From Gracilaria domingensis (lineage: Eukaryota; Rhodophyta; Florideophyceae; Gracilariales; Gracilariaceae), in NCBI GenBank assembly GCA_022539475.1, contig VCMS01000022.1, forward strand, positions 604,237 to 668,236: DNA of 64,000 nt, in the 5' to 3' direction. The translations under genes and the position numbers were made by a program. The notes under the pieces are model-generated. The model did no database searches, was not told the origin of the DNA, and saw nothing but the letters and a program-made list of their open reading frames with translations. Below are positions 40,469-51,822 of the stretch, one piece after another (the first letter of the stretch is position 1; every line of letters starts with the position of its first letter).

Positions 40469-41662
40469 ATGCGTGGTGAAGCCCTTAATCCTTCGGTGAA
40501 ATGGCCATCATTCAAATCGAGGTTCTATGGACCATGCCACGTCGTTCGAGCTAATCATCCTCGGTACATATTGGTTTCTCCACACCGATGTATGTCGAGA
40601 AGGGGCATTCATGCGAGACGCTTAAGACCTTACCGTCCTAGACCAAGGCATATGATCCCGAGAACAGTACGATATGAAAGAAATAATCAGCCCGAAGCGG
40701 CATGCCCGGTCGTGGTACAAGGAGGACCAAATCCAACCAGACCCCCTGCTGACTATCTGAGGATAATTGTGGCTGGATGGAGACTTTCCGAATGGCTTTC
40801 CCCTGTCAGCACGAGTACGAACGATCTACAGAAGGTGGCATGGAACCTATTACATGTTTACCTTGGGACTTTCAAACGACATGGACCCTACATAACCGAG
40901 GGTCTTCTTACTAAGCTGGTCTCATTGACAGGAAGGGTGAACCCTTTCATTATACCGCTTGTGGGTCAGCGGTTTGTCTTTTACTACTATCACTTTGCGG
41001 TGGCTCGCTATGGACATCTTCCCCCGCAGAGAACTTACGGTGTGGAGGTGTCAAGCGTCCTGCAGCGGATTGAAGCTGGAGAGGCTTTCGAGATCGATCT
41101 GGCATATGACCAAGATCGCGGTGACGTACCTCCTCCGCTCCAGATTGAAGAAACCACCCCAGTAACGCCGGCTCTTCCTGCAATGCCGATAATTGTTGAC
41201 TACGAAGTCTACAACCAGGACGTGAACTACTTGGAGATGGAAATCGGTGGGCGTACACTTGAGAACTGGCTCTCCCCACTAGAATGTGAGGACTGGGAGA
41301 AGCATTGTATTGTTTGGAATTGCTTTCATCTCTGCTTGAGTATTCATCTCGTATACGGTCAGTATTTTACACAGTATGCCCATGTGATGCTTGGCAGATT
41401 GGCTAGAAGGCTCCATCCGCAGATGAACCGACTAGGCGCTGATGCAACGATCTTCTTTATATATCACTATGTCATTGGAAAGTATGGACATCTACCAGCT
41501 GCTGCGACGCACGAAGAGCAGGTGGAAGACTACATTCGTCGTATTGAAAATCATGAAGAGTTCCTCATTGACTTTGAACCAGATCCTGAGTATCCAGAAC
41601 CTCCACACCCTTTCAGGTATACTACCGAAGAGATTTCGCGGGACGGACCCTTGGAACATTGA
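40469..41662 (+). CDS. LTR-embedded ORF: Pol C-terminal region, 397 aa (3' LTR copy)
   Basis: Counterpart of 29587-30780 in the 3' LTR; open over its full length. Confidence 0.75.
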   Translation: MRGEALNPSVKWPSFKSRFYGPCHVVRANHPRYILVSPHRCMSRRGIHARRLRPYRPRPRHMIPRTVRYERNNQPEAACPVVVQGGPNPTRPPADYLRIIVAGWRLSEWLSPVSTSTNDLQKVAWNLLHVYLGTFKRHGPYITEGLLTKLVSLTGRVNPFIIPLVGQRFVFYYYHFAVARYGHLPPQRTYGVEVSSVLQRIEAGEAFEIDLAYDQDRGDVPPPLQIEETTPVTPALPAMPIIVDYEVYNQDVNYLEMEIGGRTLENWLSPLECEDWEKHCIVWNCFHLCLSIHLVYGQYFTQYAHVMLGRLARRLHPQMNRLGADATIFFIYHYVIGKYGHLPAAATHEEQVEDYIRRIENHEEFLIDFEPDPEYPEPPHPFRYTTEEISRDGPLEH

Positions 41663-41885
41663 TCAAAACCGTAAGTTCATGGTCGCCCAGGCGTAGCGAC
41701 CGCTGAGTTGGGGAGTGTGTGGAGGCGGATGCAGGGGAGTGTCCCGCCACCCCAGGGACACTCCCGAACAATTTTTTTCTATATCTCCGACACCTTCCAC
41801 CCCTGGACTGCGCCGTCACTCCCGCCGTCTGCGCCCACCGCTGCGAGCCGTGCGCTGCGACGCGGCGGCAAGGATGATGAGGTTT

Positions 41886-42056
41886 CGCGCCGCGCGCCGC
41901 GGCGCGCCCCCGACGGAGATGAAGAAGTCGCGCGCCGCTCGCTGCGGCGCGCCTGAAGAGGAGGATAATGAGGTTGCGCGTCGCGCGCCGCTGGCTGCGG
42001 CGCGCCCGCCGCTAAGCAGGCTTTGGAAGCTCGCGCGCCGCACGTTGCGGCGCGCC
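41886..42056. repeat. GC-rich hairpin array, copy 4 of 4
   Basis: Inner GC block of the 3' LTR. Confidence 0.75.
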
Positions 42057-42260
42057 AGCTGCAGGGTAGGAAAAGGAACGTGCGCGCAGCACCTGACGCT
42101 GGAGGACAGTGAGTGGAGCGCTCTCTTCGCGGAGCTCAGAAAGTTGTGACGCGCTCTGTCGCGCGCGTCGCAACACATACGACCAGGGGATACAAATCAA
42201 TTTAATCGAGAAGCAGGAGTTCTGTGACAAAGAGGCAATCGAAGATACGAGAAAGGGATA

Positions 42261-42668
42261 TCAATCAGAGGACAACAAAGCTTTCACAGCGTCATGAACG
42301 AGGTGAAGCGCGCGTGCGCGGGAGGGAGAGCGTAGCACCATCATGGAAAGCGCCAACCCAACACCAATCCCGCGCACGAACAGTACTGGGAGCTCGTTAA
42401 GATTTTCTTTGAGCTCATTCATCGATATTCCACGCTTGAAGAGGAAGTCATATAGAGCCTCCTCGCAGGCGAAAAGTTGCGCTTCGGTACGTTTTTCGGT
42501 GGCAACGGCGTCTTCGTTCGCAAATGCGGCGTCCTCCTCGAGCTGAATGGTGTCCGCAGTAACTTCTTTTGCTTCGCTCTCGATCAGGACGGTTGATTTG
42601 GCACGCGGAACATCGGAATGGTCGGTGTCGTCGTCGGTCATTGCGGCCAGAGTGTCTCTAACGGACAT
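42261..42668 (-). CDS. Antisense ORF in the 3' LTR, 135 aa
   Basis: Counterpart of 31379-31786, same protein. Confidence 0.35.
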   Translation of the reverse strand: MSVRDTLAAMTDDDTDHSDVPRAKSTVLIESEAKEVTADTIQLEEDAAFANEDAVATEKRTEAQLFACEEALYDFLFKRGISMNELKENLNELPVLFVRGIGVGLALSMMVLRSPSRARALHLVHDAVKALLSSD

Positions 42669-43033
42669 GTTGAGACGGGTGGTGCGATTGCCTACTGGGA
42701 TAGATGAGGATGACGACACCGCTATCTAAATAAGCAAATGGAGCGTGACAGGTCACTATGCCAGCAAAGCACCAACCAGCCCCAAATTGACAAAGTGTAT
42801 CGACAGAAGCGAAAATCGTGGCGCTCCGTGGGACATGGATAAGACCTGAACATTCCAACAGAAGACATAAGCCGCCAAGTGAGGATTGGCGAGCCACCGA
42901 CCACCGACCTACATAACGAAGAGCCGTGCGCTGACATCATTACATGTTATGGATGGTGAGCAGCACTAGGGTATTTAGGACTAGACGGTGAGCAAGTTAC
43001 AACTTAGGGTATACGAACCACAAGAATTGTAGA

Positions 43034-43039
43034 TATAAA
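43034..43039 (+). promoter_or_regulatory. TATA box in the G1 3' LTR
   Basis: Same motif as at 32152-32157; could drive outward transcription into 43.8 kb. Confidence 0.45.
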
Positions 43040-43937
43040 CCCCCCGAGTTCGAGGCTTCGCAGCCAACCTAACTCGGGCAGACCACTTCCCCCCTCCACG
43101 ACTTCCCCCATCCTTGCCTCTCTCGCCTTTCTTCCTCCCCTTCCGTCGTCACCAACCTTCCTTCCTTTGGCAATCCCATCTTCCCTTAGCGCAGTCTGCG
43201 CCTCCCTGCCACCAACCTTTCCCCCTACATTTCCTTATTCCCGGCGGCTCGGTCTCCCGCCGTTCCCTAACCAGTCGCCTTGTGCTGCCCTCCATTGGGC
43301 TCGTTCGCACATTGCGACCATCATCCATCACTACGTCTCCGTTCTCCCAGACGGACGTTGGCAGTGTTACGCATTGCGCTGGTTTGCTTTCTTTCTGTCG
43401 CTACCTCGCCTGGTTTTTAGGTTCGTGGTGGCATCGACGACAGACTCTATCGCTTTAGTCCTACCACACTATTGTCCCGCCGACCGCTCTTGTGTGTCTT
43501 GGTCTATTGGCCCTGCTTTCTGTTGTTGTGTTGGCATTCGGCATCGAACGCCGAAGCACACTCTCGTTTAATTACTCTCCCCGCTTCCTGCTACCGGAGA
43601 GTTTCCATCTATCTTGGGGTTATCTTGTCTGCTCCTGCAGGCATCTGAGCTACGTTAACTTGTCGCCCCTTTTGGGCTGGTACTCTCGAGCATTTATTGT
43701 GTCGCTCTCCTTGGGTTTGTCACCACCCGCGCTGTTTCCCCCAAAAATGGCGTCCACAAATTGGATGAAAGCTCACGCTTCCATCACGGCAACAGTGACC
43801 ATCAAAAACAGCACCGTTTCCAAGAAACAGTGAATCGGAATTTATTGTAAATCACCATTTCAGCAACCTCCCCACTCAAATGAATGCCTTCTGGTTTCTC
43901 ACAATCTCCTCACTAGCTTAACCAACATTTCAACATC

Positions 43938-45788
43938 TCAAACCGCCAGACTCAATCTCGCAGCGGCGCCAGAGGTCCGCAACATGCGGGCCATCCGGCG
44001 GCCTCTTCCATTTTCCTTCAGCTTCTCAAACAAAACACGACGGCGTAGTGCAAGCGCCAACAAATGCTGCAGCTCCTCAGGAGGAGATTCGTTATCAACC
44101 AATCTTTTAAGCTGCCTCGCAAAATGTTTGCAAACTTTTCGACGATAAGATCTACTCTCTTGCAGGCGTCGAAGCTGTAAAGCTCTTCGAGGGGCCAACT
44201 TCATAAAATCACGCAGCTTGGACGGTGTCTTTCTATTAGGATTACGGCGTAATTTTATCTTGGTATCACCTGTGTTCTTGTTTTTGTTGTCCGTCTTATT
44301 CAAAGCCTTAGCTTTCATTTCTGCCTCCTTTGCAGTGACGCAAGCATCACGTTTCTTCAAAGCGTCGATGATAGCATCATTGGTGAGATTTGCTCCCTTC
44401 TTTGTGCTTATTTGGATTGTACCCGACTCTTCGACAACTGCGTCGGAAAGAACTGACCGAGACTTTGCATCAAATGATGCCATAAGTTCATCCAACGAAA
44501 CTGGAGCCATTACGACTTGTTCGTTGTGATATGTTAAATTGCGCAATGGTTCAATGCTGGCTTTTTCCATCTCTGGCACCCAGGCACCTGTCTTTGCAAC
44601 CCCAGCTCTAATATTTCTCTTTCTGAAAGCCTGCTCATATGCGCTTGCAATGCAATCTGAAACTTCAAGGGCGTCTAATTTCTCAATAGTACGTGCACGA
44701 CCATGGAGCTCTCTCTGCAAGTATGATTTGAACGGAAAAAACACACCAACATCCAGCGGCTGCAGTACATGAGATGTATGTGAAGGTAATCCATCAACAA
44801 TTACTTGTCCTTGCTTCAGTGCAGGCAACGAATTATGTTGTACATGGCTCTTGTACCCGTCAAATATGAGCAAAAGCTTTCAGTGCTTCTTTCGGAGATG
44901 AGCAGTCTATTCTACAAACAGCTTAACCCAATCAAAGAACACATCCTTATCTACACCGGCAGGGTCGTGATGATATACGTATGATTCTGGGAGATACTTA
45001 TGTAACGTCTCGTATTTTCCATTCACGCGACGAAACCTGGCATTCTTTCCCGGAAAAATAACAACCGGCTTGAACTTCTGCCAAGCGGCGTTCACGACGG
45101 CCATTAATGTCACATGATCGAGTGTCCCTTTCGTAGACAGATTTGTCTGAACTAGACGTTCCGTGCAGAGACCAATTCCCTTGCGTCTGGATCTACCGGC
45201 GACCTGAGCGAAACTTACACCACTCTCGTCGATATTAAACACTTGTTCTGGACTAATGATGTGGTACTGCGTCATCAATGCATTTGAACGCGAGATGTGC
45301 TCAGCAATTTTTGTCTTTGTCACTGCCATAATGCGCTTATCTTCGACGATTTGGACAGATTTAATCTCGAGTTGAGGGTGCCTCTTAACGAAGTTGGTTA
45401 CCCACGCTAGCGAAGGAGTACCGTTACGTAGCTTTAGTTTTGATTTTCGGGATTGGGGCATGAGTTCAATGAGATGACCAGTGAGTTGTGCGACGCTTTC
45501 GCGATCAAGCGGGGTTCGATTTGCTGCATATTCTTTAATTGCTTCGCATATAAGGTTCTCCTCCGCATCGTCTAGTATGCGTTGTCCACCACGAGTAGGC
45601 AATCCATGAAGCTGAATGTCCTCTGGACCGAAAGGTTGTGCTGCAGGCATGTGCGCGGACCACCATGTGAAGGCTCGGTGCAGTCGCGATTTGGTGATAT
45701 TATATCGCTTGCTGATGTCAGTAAATGACGTATTGGGATCATCAAAGAACTCCCAAATCGCTTGTTGTAGCGTTTCATAGTCTTTCAT
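43938..45788 (-). pseudogene. Pogo-like (Tc1/mariner superfamily) transposase with two in-frame stops
   Basis: 617 codons in one frame from the ATG at 45788. N-terminal CENP-B/psq-type helix-turn-helix (LQQAIWEFFDDPNTSFTDIS), second DNA-binding helix bundle (RILDDAEENLICEAIKEYA, PSLAWVTNFVKRHPQ), then the DDE_1 core: first D in VFNIDESGVSFAQ, second D in LIFDGYKSHVQ, third D in SHVLQPLDVGVFFPFKSYL. The C-terminal tail is strongly basic. A TAG (44909-44907) and a TGA (44882-44880) interrupt it between first and second catalytic residues; otherwise no damage is seen. I could not find convincing terminal inverted repeats, and the gypsy element G1 abuts its 3' side, so one end may be lost. Confidence 0.82.
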
Positions 45789-47032
45789 CTTTTGATGACA
45801 GAGATGAAGGTTGATTGGAATGACGTACCTGATCGAGCGATACTGCTCTCATTATGTGTCAATTGCGCCGTGCATGTGTTTGTCGAGCACCGCTAAGCAC
45901 TGGCAACTGTTTCGGTCGGAGCTTAGCTTCAGTTTGCCGCGTAAATGTTGAGGAAGGAAGAGCTCAATTGAGCTGCAGAGGAGATAGAGTGGATTTGTCT
46001 CTGTCTCGAGCTCGTATTCGGCGCGTAAGCTGCGCCATTGGGGTCTTTTTGCTGTTTCGATTCAATGATATTGTTTCGATTTATTGACGCAACGTTACAG
46101 TGGGGTCTGCCAAAAAATGACATCCCGACAAAGCGGCAAAGTATGGCTTTTCTACGAAAATAGTTTTTACTTTTGGAGCGAAAGTTTAGACGACGACGGT
46201 GTACTGAACTGGTACAAGACAATTGCGCTCGGAAGGAGGTAACGTGCTTCTCTGTCTTCGCCAGCTCTGTTGCCGTCGTTGTCAAGAACTCTTTCTCGAA
46301 ACCACATCGAGATCTGACCTCGACGCGGCGCAACAGCTGGTGCTTTGTCTCACACGCGACCGCAACCACCTCTGGAAAGCCCCAAAGCTCCTGTGGTGTC
46401 GCCAACGGAAGCGCAGAACAAATACTACCGAACTTCACAGCTGTCGCTGAGCCCGAATCACAAGCCGAAAAGCGCAAAAACTGCCACGCCCAAAGTCCAA
46501 TTCTCTTCCGCGCAGAAACGTTAAAAGCATTTCTGACTCTTGCACACTGTGACAATCACCAAACGTTAAGAAATCCCTATAGCGTAGTCATTGCTCATCT
46601 CACGCATTACGTTGTGAACCCGACGTTGCTCCCCGCGAACGCCCACACCTTGTACTCAATCTGTCATTAATTACCGATTCCCATCATACACGCAATCAAT
46701 TCTCGTAAACGCATACAAGCAAATCGAACTACCTCTCTTCACACGTGACTTCCTCGTGTACCAAATCTCTAGTAGGTCCAATGTTTCTGTGTCAGTAACG
46801 CAAAAAATCGCTTTAACCACAAACGAGGCTATACCCAACGTTGCACACCGCAACGGACCTGAAACCCACACTGTCTTAAAAAGACAGAAACCAAAGCTCT
46901 GCATTGGCAACCATACCATAAGACAGTAACCGGCGCTTTGAATCACACACTAACTTCATAGAAGTCTTTCCATGAGAGCGTCCTACCTCTAACGACAATC
47001 ATAAGACATAAAAAATCCATTAAAACCCCGAA
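45789..47032. other. Gene-poor stretch, 1.24 kb
   Basis: Upstream flank of the pogo-like transposase and leader of the retroelement remnant. An open frame at 46173-46670 lacks protein-like features. CAGTGGGGTCTGCC at 46094 preceded by TTA looks like a transposon end, but no partner was confirmed. Confidence 0.4.
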
Positions 47033-49062
47033 ATGAACGCGTACAATAACCTGAAGGCCAAGAGCTTTGAACAAATAACCTCTCTATCCGAGCAGCAGCT
47101 CGACCTTGTCATCGACGCAGCTCCACCGGGAGCTATTCCAAATCGTCTTCAGAAGACCAATGTTGCACATAAACTGCCGATTGTCTTGCACATGCACCAC
47201 TCTCTCATTTCTGGCCCGGCCGAGCCAGAAGGTAAAACAGAGTTGTAGAAAATACTCCGGTCGTCTGCAGCGGACCATAAACAAATCGCTGATTCAAACC
47301 CCGAAGAGCTCAAGGTTCTTATGTCAAAGAGCAAATTATACGAACCCACGCTTCCCGATTACAATCCAAATGACACTCCGCAAGCCCTCGTCATTGCAGC
47401 CATGGACTGGAAGCTTCACTGCACAATGAACGGACTCCCACATTTGTCCACTCACCAAGCGGTTCCTATCCTAGACGAGCCCGCTCCTGCGAACAAGAGC
47501 ACCCCCCTCCCTCCAATTGACGACTTTCTCAAAACTGACGAACACATAAGAGAGCCTCCTTTGAAAAAACGAAAGGCCGTGACGATAGGAGGAATTGTAA
47601 TTGTGGACGAAAAAGGAAAGAACACCCCAAATCGCAAACACCTCGGAGTGTACCCGGGAAAAGGAACAGCCCTCCCCACTCTTGCCGTGAAAGATCTGCT
47701 GGGAGGGGACATCCTTCGAGACCTCACAATGAGCGGGGACAATATTATAACTGCGGTTTCAAAAGTCAACTGGGAGCGCGGCCCGAACGGAGAACCACTG
47801 GGTCTGGAGTCAGAAGCATACTCCATTTCCAGGTCAGTCCATCTTACAATACTCCAGTTCGACACCATGCAGCAAGCAATCGAATCCAACATTGGCCTAG
47901 AGGTGAGCCTTCGGAGACTGGCGGCGCTAATATCAGTTTCCGACATGGAGATAACTATGGACTCGAAGAGATCGCAAGCATGGCGCACAATAGCCCCAAT
48001 TCTACAGTCCCAACCCTCATCTGGGAGCCTGTTACCAGATATGCAATCGAAGCTGGTAAATCAATACGCCAAGGTAGTGAAAGCGACAAACGCCTTCCGC
48101 TCCCAACGCCAGAAACAGAACAGATCTCCACGAAAGCCCAACAAACCGAACAATCTCAAACCCAAGGCAAACGAAAACCAGTAGCAATTCCCTCCAGACA
48201 ACGAACCTTTCCACTCCGAACACCAATCTGCAAGAAATACGGACCCTTCGCTCACGCAATTAGCGCACTGAACCAACTATACCGCGGACCACCAAATTCA
48301 AAAACGCCTCTTACAACCACCACGACAGTGTCATCGCGAGCATCTGCGTCAATTTGCAGGCGCCTCAAGTGCTGGATCGCAGAGGCCAACCAGGTAAACC
48401 ATTCCGTCAACAAAACCAAACAACAAGCGACATCAAGACTTCCAGCCCGTGCCCAAACAGCACTCCAAGAACGAGAAACGCAAGACCTCCTCGAGTATTG
48501 GAAAACGTTAGCCCCCTCCATAGAAAACTCAGTAAGGGGAAAGTTCGAGTTTTTGTGCTCCGAGAAACTCGATCTCCTCCCACCCTCGGAGAAAACGGAC
48601 AGGATTACATGGCCCACCTTAATCCCTCTTGACAAAAATGCCATCTTCGACGACTTCCACACAGCACTCAAGCTACCGCTAAGACCTAATATCCGCAAAC
48701 CAAACCTCCGGAGGCAGAAAGGGCGACTTCCCAACGTTCTGGGTCCCACGTCGAAGTACATCAAAGTACTCCGAAAAGCAAACGACGCAGGCATGCTTTG
48801 GTGGTCCAACGAGGCTGAAGAGCGTAAAGCTTACGCCGAGCTTGCCGAGCACATCACCATGGTTACATTTGCCGTCGCCAAATCAGAATCGAGACAAAGG
48901 CTGATAAGTTGGCCTTGGTACCAGAACGCCAATCTCCCGGAACCACCCCGCACCGAGCTGCCAACCCCCGACGCGTTCCAGAACCTCTCCGCCGGGAATG
49001 GCGAGCTCTCTGCCTTTGTTTTTGATATTGCCAACGTCTGTGTTCTGCAAAGTGGAATATAG
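47033..49062 (+). mobile_element. Retroelement remnant, family unresolved (fossil)
   Basis: Two overlapping open stretches in tandem. The first (about 47033-48184) is Gag-like in position, with a nuclear-signal-like KKRKA and a basic Lys/Asn/Pro-rich tail. The second (47980-49062) ends in what looks like the N-terminal part of a reverse transcriptase: SRQRLISWPWYQN, LPTPDAFQNL, then FVFDIAN in the place of motif A. The RLIxWPR/LPTP/DIxN pattern is unlike the Ty3/gypsy and copia elements here and recalls unclassified algal or protist RTs. The element is broken and cut short; a few breaks are apparent and no LTRs were found. Age is probably old. Confidence 0.5.
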
Positions 49063-49502
49063 TCTGTTCGCTTTGAAAACCAAGCTAGTTTTGGGGCTAT
49101 TTGGGGCGCGCGAGGGGGTGGCAGAGGCTGGCACTCAAAAGATTAAGAAATTTTGGAATATTAAATTCCATTTCGCGCGGTTTAGTTCTTGGGTCCCCTA
49201 GTTTTTGTAGAGGTTCTACTTCGCCGCACCACCCCATTCACTCTTTTCCGCGACCCTCTCTCAAAACTGCACTCGTGCTAGTTTGCCTTTCCATTTTCTC
49301 CCATGTTGCAATGCCAATCGCAACTCATCCCACCTCAATCATCCCATCACTTCTTCCCAGTCCACACCACCCCCGCTATTTACCCATTTCTCGCCCATCA
49401 CGCGTTCGCATCCTCTCTCTCCGTCTCCGCAAACGTCATTTTGTAGAAGTCAGGTGGACAACTCTCCCCCTTGTCGTATACTCGCCTCGCCCCAAAACGG
49501 CT
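49063..49502. other. Intergenic, 440 bases
   Basis: Pyrimidine-rich stretch between the retroelement remnant and the coiled-coil ORF; nothing supported. Confidence 0.35.
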
Positions 49503-50432
49503 TCACATCCCTCCCATCCTTCTCTCCTCCTGTCCCCTCAGAATCCCCTTCGCAGTCCGCGCTACCTCCGCCGCACTCCTAATCCCAGTCAACACCGGAG
49601 CCCCGACCCCCTCCCGCGGCACCTCCTCCACCACCTTCTTCATCTTCTTACGCCTCTTCTTCAGACGGCTCTTCCCATCCCCAACCCCACCATCCTTTTT
49701 CTTCGGTGTCACACGGGACCTTTTCTTCACTACCACCCTTCCCACACTTCCCTTCTCCGTCTTTCCCTCCACACCTCCTTTCACCGTCCCCTCTTCCACC
49801 AATCTTTGCCTCTTGCCCAGCTCCTTCACCTCCTTCTCCAGCACGTCCAACCTCTCGTTCAGAACCCTATTCTCCTCCCGCAACTCTCCAACCTCCCTTC
49901 CCGCACACTCCACTATCCCATACACATGATTTCTCATCTCCACTTCCAATACCGAAAACGAATTCCGAAGGCTCGAAATCGCCTCAACCGAAACACTACT
50001 ACCACCTCCACTCAGCACCACACCGCCCATTTCCGTTACAATCTCCACAATTCCATCATCCAGTTGCTCCTTCATCACCAACCCCAACATCCCCACCCTC
50101 GCCTTCATCTCCCCCACAAACCGCATCTCCCTGTCACCCTCTCTGCCCCCACTCTCTATCTGGTCTCCAACCTCTAACTGACTCAGATGCACCGCACCCT
50201 TTCTATCCATTGCGACCCCCTCCACCTCCAATTCTACACCCTTCTTCACCTCATCACCATCCCCTCTCCTCGCCTCACACTTCTTTCCTTCATCAGCCAC
50301 TTCGTTCTTCTGCGACATCCGACCAGCCGCCGTAATCACGTCCTCTTCCCGCTTTGGTGACGGCGTCGGCGGTACCTCCTTCCCCTCCAACAGCGCCAAC
50401 AGCTCTTCATCCTTCACGTATCCGTTCGACAT
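49503..50432 (-). CDS. Basic coiled-coil protein, 309 aa, unknown
   Basis: ATG at 50432 (MSNGYVKDEELLALLEGKE) chosen because the upstream extension has no ATG. N-terminal acidic/Pro part (VPPTPSPKREED), a Gly/Val-rich middle, a strong heptad segment (ECAGREVGELREENRVLNER, continuing LDVLEKEVKELGKRQ) and a very basic Lys/Arg tail (VVVKKRSRVTPKKKDGG, SRLKKRRKKMKKVV). A plus-strand open frame covers the same bases but is Ser/Pro/His low complexity. Possible nucleic-acid-binding protein or ORF1-type protein of a mobile element. A minus-strand TTAAATAG at about 50611-50618 could be its core promoter. Confidence 0.45.
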   Translation of the reverse strand: MSNGYVKDEELLALLEGKEVPPTPSPKREEDVITAAGRMSQKNEVADEGKKCEARRGDGDEVKKGVELEVEGVAMDRKGAVHLSQLEVGDQIESGGREGDREMRFVGEMKARVGMLGLVMKEQLDDGIVEIVTEMGGVVLSGGGSSVSVEAISSLRNSFSVLEVEMRNHVYGIVECAGREVGELREENRVLNERLDVLEKEVKELGKRQRLVEEGTVKGGVEGKTEKGSVGRVVVKKRSRVTPKKKDGGVGDGKSRLKKRRKKMKKVVEEVPREGVGAPVLTGIRSAAEVARTAKGILRGQEERRMGGM

Positions 50433-51061
50433 CTTCAGAAGAAGAAGTAGTAGTTGGATCGAAGTTTCCGCTGCGATACAGTGCAATCGAGCTAAACTGT
50501 GCTGTCCAACCCCACTGTCCAACCACACGGGCTATATCCAGCACCATGATTGTCCCTGTTTCCCTCATCCCATTTCCCGCCAAAACATCTACTGTACACC
50601 TCCGCACCTTCCACTATTTAAGCGCCATCCCTCTGTCCCCCACATAGTCCCCACCCACCTCGCCTCGACCGGCGATATTTTTCTTTTCCACCATAACCTC
50701 ACTCGATGGTTATAGCAAAACAGGAAGATATTGCCAGTGGAGGCAAGCTCGGGACTAGTGATTGTACTTAGAGTAGCTCACCCTCTGTCTCGACTGGAGG
50801 CATCTTCTTCTTCCGTCACATCCTGTGTGGGTTGTGACAAAAGAAGAATATGTCACCACTCGACACCGGATGGGTAACAATGATAGCACTTAGAGTAGTT
50901 CATCCTCCCTCTCAGCGTCCACTGGGGATATATTGATGTTCTCTCACATCCTTTCCCGGTTGTGATACAAGAGAAATACATCTCCAATGGAGACGGAGAA
51001 TATAGTCGTGATAACACGTAAAGGTAACAATGTCATAAACAATAAGTTTATGCTACTATCT
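50433..51061. other. Intergenic, 629 bases, with a degenerate tandem repeat
   Basis: Between about 50759 and 51000 a unit of about 122 bases occurs twice in degenerate form, each starting CTTAGAGTAG and containing a CACATCCT...GGTTGTGA stretch. No gene seen. Confidence 0.45.
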
Positions 51062-51768
51062 CTAACCAACCTTTCGAAAACCAGCTATGACATGAGCTGG
51101 ATTACTCGAGCCAAAGATGGCAGATCCTGCAACTGAAATGTTTGCACCGGCCTTCACTACTCCTTTCACAGTACTCAGTCCAAAACCCCCATCCACCTGT
51201 ATCCCTTCTTTGGGTACAACTCCCTTGCATGTCGCACCTTATCAAGGACACCCTCCATAAACGCCTGTCCTCCAAACCCTGGCTCCACCGTCATCAACAA
51301 TAACATGTCTACAACTCCTTCCTTCATAAGTGCTTCTACGACCTTTATAGACGTATTCGGGCGCAACGCAACTCCAACCTGCATTCCCATCCTTTTAATT
51401 CGGTTACATAATTCCTTCAACACCACGTTCTCCTCCTCAGTTGGTACCTCGCACTTTTCTAGTTCCTTAGCCACACTCTCGATATGAAATGTGACTCTGT
51501 CTGTGCCTGCTTCTGCAAGGTCTTTTATCCAGCGCCCAGGATCTGATACCATCAGATGACATTCTAAAAACAATTTCGTATGCCTCTGCAACGCTTTCAC
51601 AAAAGGCGGTCCAACAGTAAGGTTCGCCACAAAATGACCATCCATTACATCTATATGCAGCTACTCCGCTGTTGCCTCTTCCATTGCACTCGCTTCATCT
51701 GAAAGGCAGGCAAAGTCTGAAGCCAAAATTGATGGCGCTATAATTAAACGAGAATCCAAACTGAACAT
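51062..51768 (-). pseudogene. RPE: Ribulose-5-phosphate 3-epimerase, two lesions
   Basis: From the ATG at 51768 (MFSLDSRLIIAPSILASDFA) to the stop at 51064-51062, equal to 235 aa if undamaged, the normal length of the enzyme. Family motifs: APSILASDF, IDVMDGHFVANLTVGPP, CHLMVSDPGRW, TFHIES, MTVEPGFGGQAFM, and, in a shifted frame, IQVDGGFGLSTV and SAIFGSSNPAHVI. A TAG at 51663-51661 replaces the conserved Trp codon of the family's AEW...H(I/V)DVMDG motif, and one base is missing near 51200 between YPKKG and IQVDGG. Everything else, including a TATAAAAG promoter, is preserved, so the gene died recently or the sequence has errors. RPE acts in the pentose-phosphate and Calvin cycles; this would be a second, cytosolic-type copy since no transit peptide is seen. 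Confidence 0.85.
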
Positions 51769-51814
51769 CGATAACTTCAGTAACGCCAAACCCGTCCTTC
51801 CCAGACACCCCCGC

Positions 51815-51822
51815 CTTTTATA
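51815..51822 (-). promoter_or_regulatory. TATA box of the RPE pseudogene
   Basis: TATAAAAG on the minus strand, 47 bases before the ATG, the same octamer as the secreted-protein genes. Confidence 0.5.

Larger units (their letters stand above)
29087..43758 (+). mobile_element. Ty3/gypsy LTR retrotransposon with composite LTRs (element G1)
   Basis: 14.7-kb element that looks whole. LTRs begin TGTGGA and end TCCACA (6-bp inverted ends). A TGGTACTCTCGAGG primer-binding site follows the 5' LTR and a G-rich polypurine stretch precedes the 3' LTR. The flanks AAATG (29082-29086) and AATTG (43759-43763) match at 4 of 5 bases, a possible aged or imperfect target duplication. About a dozen differences are seen by eye between LTRs of 3.8 kb, so insertion is recent. 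The order protease, RT, RNase H, integrase is that of Ty3/gypsy. Two extra, internally duplicated domains are present in Pol. Confidence 0.92.
39970..43758 (+). repeat. 3' LTR of G1 (3,789 bp, composite)
   Basis: Same order as the 5' LTR at an offset of 10,882-10,883. The pol-derived segment is 40460-41718 and the inner LTR start is at about 41718. Confidence 0.9.

Noticed and set aside
29082-43763. A clean 5-bp target duplication for G1
   Set aside because: AAATG and AATTG differ at one base; I report it only as possible.
46173-46670. 165-codon plus-strand frame
   Set aside because: No domain, biased composition, no relation to neighbours.
49101-50177. Plus-strand 358-codon open frame
   Set aside because: Ser/Pro/His-rich shadow of the minus-strand coiled-coil ORF, with no domain.
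46094-50518. CAGTGGGGT at 46094 and ACCCCACTG near 50510 as ends of one transposon
   Set aside because: Only about 9 bases agree, no target duplication, and unrelated sequence follows inside; probably chance.
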